The translations under genes were made by a program, and so were the position numbers. From contig JAQGPB010000552.1 of NCBI GenBank assembly GCA_028293265.1, positions 1 to 7,023 on the forward strand: 7,023 nucleotides of DNA, written 5' to 3'. Below the pieces are notes generated by a model. That model made no database searches, was not told the DNA's origin, and saw only the letters and a list, made by a program, of their open reading frames with translations. Positions 5,987 through 7,023 of this stretch are shown here, piece by piece. Numbering within the stretch: the stretch's first letter is position 1; each line of letters opens with the position of its first letter. Origin of the DNA: Pedosphaera sp. (GTDB taxonomy: Bacteria; Verrucomicrobiota; Verrucomicrobiae; Limisphaerales; Pedosphaeraceae).

Positions 5987-6076
5987 ATGGTTTTTGCGGA
6001 GTCGGCAGCCGGTTTTGTCGGAAAAACCAGCACAAACTTCTTAAAAAGCCCGCCAACAAAGCGAACGGTCGCCTAA
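5987..6076 (+). CDS. Possible small ORF (29 residues), leader peptide or microprotein
   Basis: ATG 5987 is preceded by GGAG (5978-5981) at 5-nt spacing and lies just after the predicted promoter at 5940-5967. It encodes 29 residues with no recognised family, starting MVFAESAAGFVGK and ending PPTKRTVA before TAA at 6074-6076. It is Ala/Thr/Lys-rich with no obvious membrane helix. It could be a short leader peptide on the transcript reaching the urate hydroxylase gene, 183 bp further on, or a chance reading frame. The support is the signal arrangement only, not similarity. Confidence 0.3.
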   Translation: MVFAESAAGFVGKTSTNFLKSPPTKRTVA

Positions 6077-6152
6077 GTCCGCCTGCGCCCGCATTCGCCC
6101 GCCTCCTGGTAAAAAATTCGCAACTTCACCCAACGCTCCCTTTCCCCAACCC

Positions 6153-6180
6153 GGAACCCGGAACTCGGAACCCGGAACTC
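6153..6180. repeat. Tandem 14-mer (GGAACCCGGAACTC x2)
   Basis: GGAACCCGGAACTC occurs twice without interruption (6153-6166 and 6167-6180). Each copy is two 7-mers, GGAACCC and GGAACTC, and the preceding AACCC (6148-6152) is a partial further unit. On the minus strand it reads as EFRVPSSGFRV, a peptide often seen in spurious ORFs over this type of dispersed repeat. Confidence 0.65.
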
Positions 6181-6259
6181 AGATCCCTCCCTAAATCCTC
6201 CTTGACCTGCCCAAAAATCTGCACACTCTGGCGCTGGCACACTTGGCCAGCCCGCAACT

Positions 6260-7023
6260 ATGGATTTTAACTTCAACGAATGGCTCGAACTGATTCTCCG
6301 CTGGGCGCACGTCTTTGCCGGCATCATGTGGGTCGGTGCCACTTATTATTTCACCTGGCTCGACGGACGCTTCGTCGAGCTGGAGAAAAAAGCCGCGCAA
6401 GGTCAGGACGCCGAGAAGTTCGTCTGGATGGTCCACAGCGGCGGCTTCTACCAGGTCGAAAAACAAAAGCGCCCGCAACTCATGCCGTCAACCTTGCACT
6501 GGTTTCGCTGGGAGGCGGCCATCACCTGGATCACCGGCTTTCTCCTCTTCGCGTTCATGTATTATCATGGACCGTACCTCGTCAGCACCGAAGATTCGCC
6601 AATCAGCAAAGGCGCGGCCATCGCCCTGAGCCTCGGGATGATCGTCGGCGGCTGGGCGGTTTACGATCTGGTTTGGAGATTTTGCAAACACGGGCTGCTC
6701 GGCCCGGTGATTTATTTCGCGCTGACAGTTGCGGCGGCGTGGCTGGCGTGCCATTATTTCACGGGGCGCGGAGCTTACTTGCAGGTCGGCGCAATGATGG
6801 GAACCATCATGGCCGCAAACGTGTGGATGGGCATCCTGCCCGCGCAAAGGCGCATGGTCGCCGCCTTGAAGGCAGGCCGCGAACCCGACATGAAAGAAGG
6901 CGCCAGCGCCAAGGCCCGTTCCAAGCACAATTCGTTCATCGTTATTCCCGTGGTGTTTATGATGATCAGCAACCATTATCCCGGCACTTACGGCAGCAGG
7001 TATAATTGGATCATCCTCTCCGT
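6260..7023 (+). CDS. puuD: Membrane-bound urate hydroxylase (PuuD-like, urate oxidase N-terminal domain), 3'-truncated
   Basis: The frame from ATG 6260 stays open to the window end, giving 254 residues. It matches the Urate_ox_N (PF06181, formerly DUF989) integral membrane domain of PuuD. Diagnostic stretches are LILRWAHVFAGIMWVGATYYFTWLD (9-35), MVHSGGFYQVEKQK (57-70), LHWFRWEAAITWITGFLLF (79-97), VGAMMGTIMAANVWMGILPAQRRMV (176-200) and ISNHYPGTYGSRYNWIILS (236-254). About six membrane helices are visible out of roughly eight expected. His17, His59, His80 and His239 are the notable conserved-looking histidines. PuuD oxidises urate to 5-hydroxyisourate, using a C-terminal cytochrome c domain that would lie beyond this window. 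ATG 6260 fits the usual family N-terminus, although no strong Shine-Dalgarno precedes it. No other purine catabolism gene is in view. Confidence 0.9.
   Translation, partial: MDFNFNEWLELILRWAHVFAGIMWVGATYYFTWLDGRFVELEKKAAQGQDAEKFVWMVHSGGFYQVEKQKRPQLMPSTLHWFRWEAAITWITGFLLFAFMYYHGPYLVSTEDSPISKGAAIALSLGMIVGGWAVYDLVWRFCKHGLLGPVIYFALTVAAAWLACHYFTGRGAYLQVGAMMGTIMAANVWMGILPAQRRMVAALKAGREPDMKEGASAKARSKHNSFIVIPVVFMMISNHYPGTYGSRYNWIILS

Larger units (their letters stand above)
5593..6259. other. Divergent intergenic region between GH42 and urate hydroxylase
   Basis: This 667-bp gap holds no long credible gene. It contains a weak GH42 promoter, the nested inverted repeat (5784-5890), a forward promoter (5940-5967), a possible 29-residue ORF (5987-6076), a C-rich stretch around 6078-6115 with repeated CCGCC/CCCGC words, and the tandem 14-mer (6153-6180). 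The last ~80 bp before the urate hydroxylase ATG show no strong Shine-Dalgarno sequence. Confidence 0.6.

Noticed and set aside
5627..6076. 149-codon forward ORF in the GH42/urate hydroxylase gap
   Set aside because: It starts inside the GH42 promoter region and runs through the 26-bp inverted repeat, so most of it is translated repeat. Only its last 30 codons have plausible expression signals and are listed separately.
6280..7005. 241-codon forward ORF in another frame of the urate hydroxylase region
   Set aside because: It is Arg/His-rich with no membrane helices or known domain; the overlapping frame from 6260 is an unmistakable urate oxidase membrane domain.
1..7023. CRISPR array, tRNA or rRNA gene
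   Set aside because: No regularly spaced direct repeats with unique spacers, no tRNA-like cloverleaf and no rRNA-like stretch were seen on reading both strands.

Overview
The window looks like part of a Verrucomicrobiota chromosome, probably a soil or freshwater Pedosphaera/Limisphaerales-type lineage. This is inferred from the gene families and intergenic repeats together: a prepilin-like protein with a degenerate H-X9-DG C-terminus, a secreted TIGR03118-family protein, a GH42 glycosidase, a membrane urate hydroxylase, and gene gaps filled with small dispersed repeats. No rRNA or other taxonomic marker is present, so the assignment is tentative.

Layout, left to right. (1) 1-606 (+): the 3' part of a type II secretion/prepilin-like protein whose N-terminal methylation motif lies outside the window. 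(2) 763-1308 (+): a two-gene toxin-antitoxin module, a DUF433 antitoxin followed with no gap by a DUF5615 PIN-like toxin. (3) 1481-1687 (+): a small putative lipoprotein behind a near-consensus promoter. (4) 1910-3076 (+): a secreted TIGR03118-family protein ending in an 18-residue Lys/Asp tail instead of a PEP-CTERM anchor, followed by a very strong hairpin. (5) 3077-3531: a convergent intergenic region holding a 193-bp MITE-like element with perfect 27-bp inverted ends around a widespread repeat hairpin. (6) 3532-5592 (-): a full-length GH42 beta-galactosidase-like protein in which the general acid/base glutamate is replaced by glycine while the nucleophile remains. (7) 5593-6259: a divergent intergenic region with a perfect 26-bp nested inverted repeat, a good sigma70-type promoter, a 29-codon small ORF with a ribosome binding site, and a tandem 14-mer. 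(8) 6260-7023 (+): the N-terminal 254 residues of a membrane-bound urate hydroxylase (PuuD-like), running off the window.

Except for the toxin-antitoxin pair, the genes look like independent transcription units and do not form one pathway. GH42 and the urate hydroxylase are divergently oriented; the TIGR03118 gene and GH42 converge. The points most worth following up are the altered GH42 active site, the inverted-repeat element at 3141-3333, the nested palindrome at 5784-5890, and the promoter/small-ORF leader ahead of the urate hydroxylase gene. No clearly new multi-gene system is visible.
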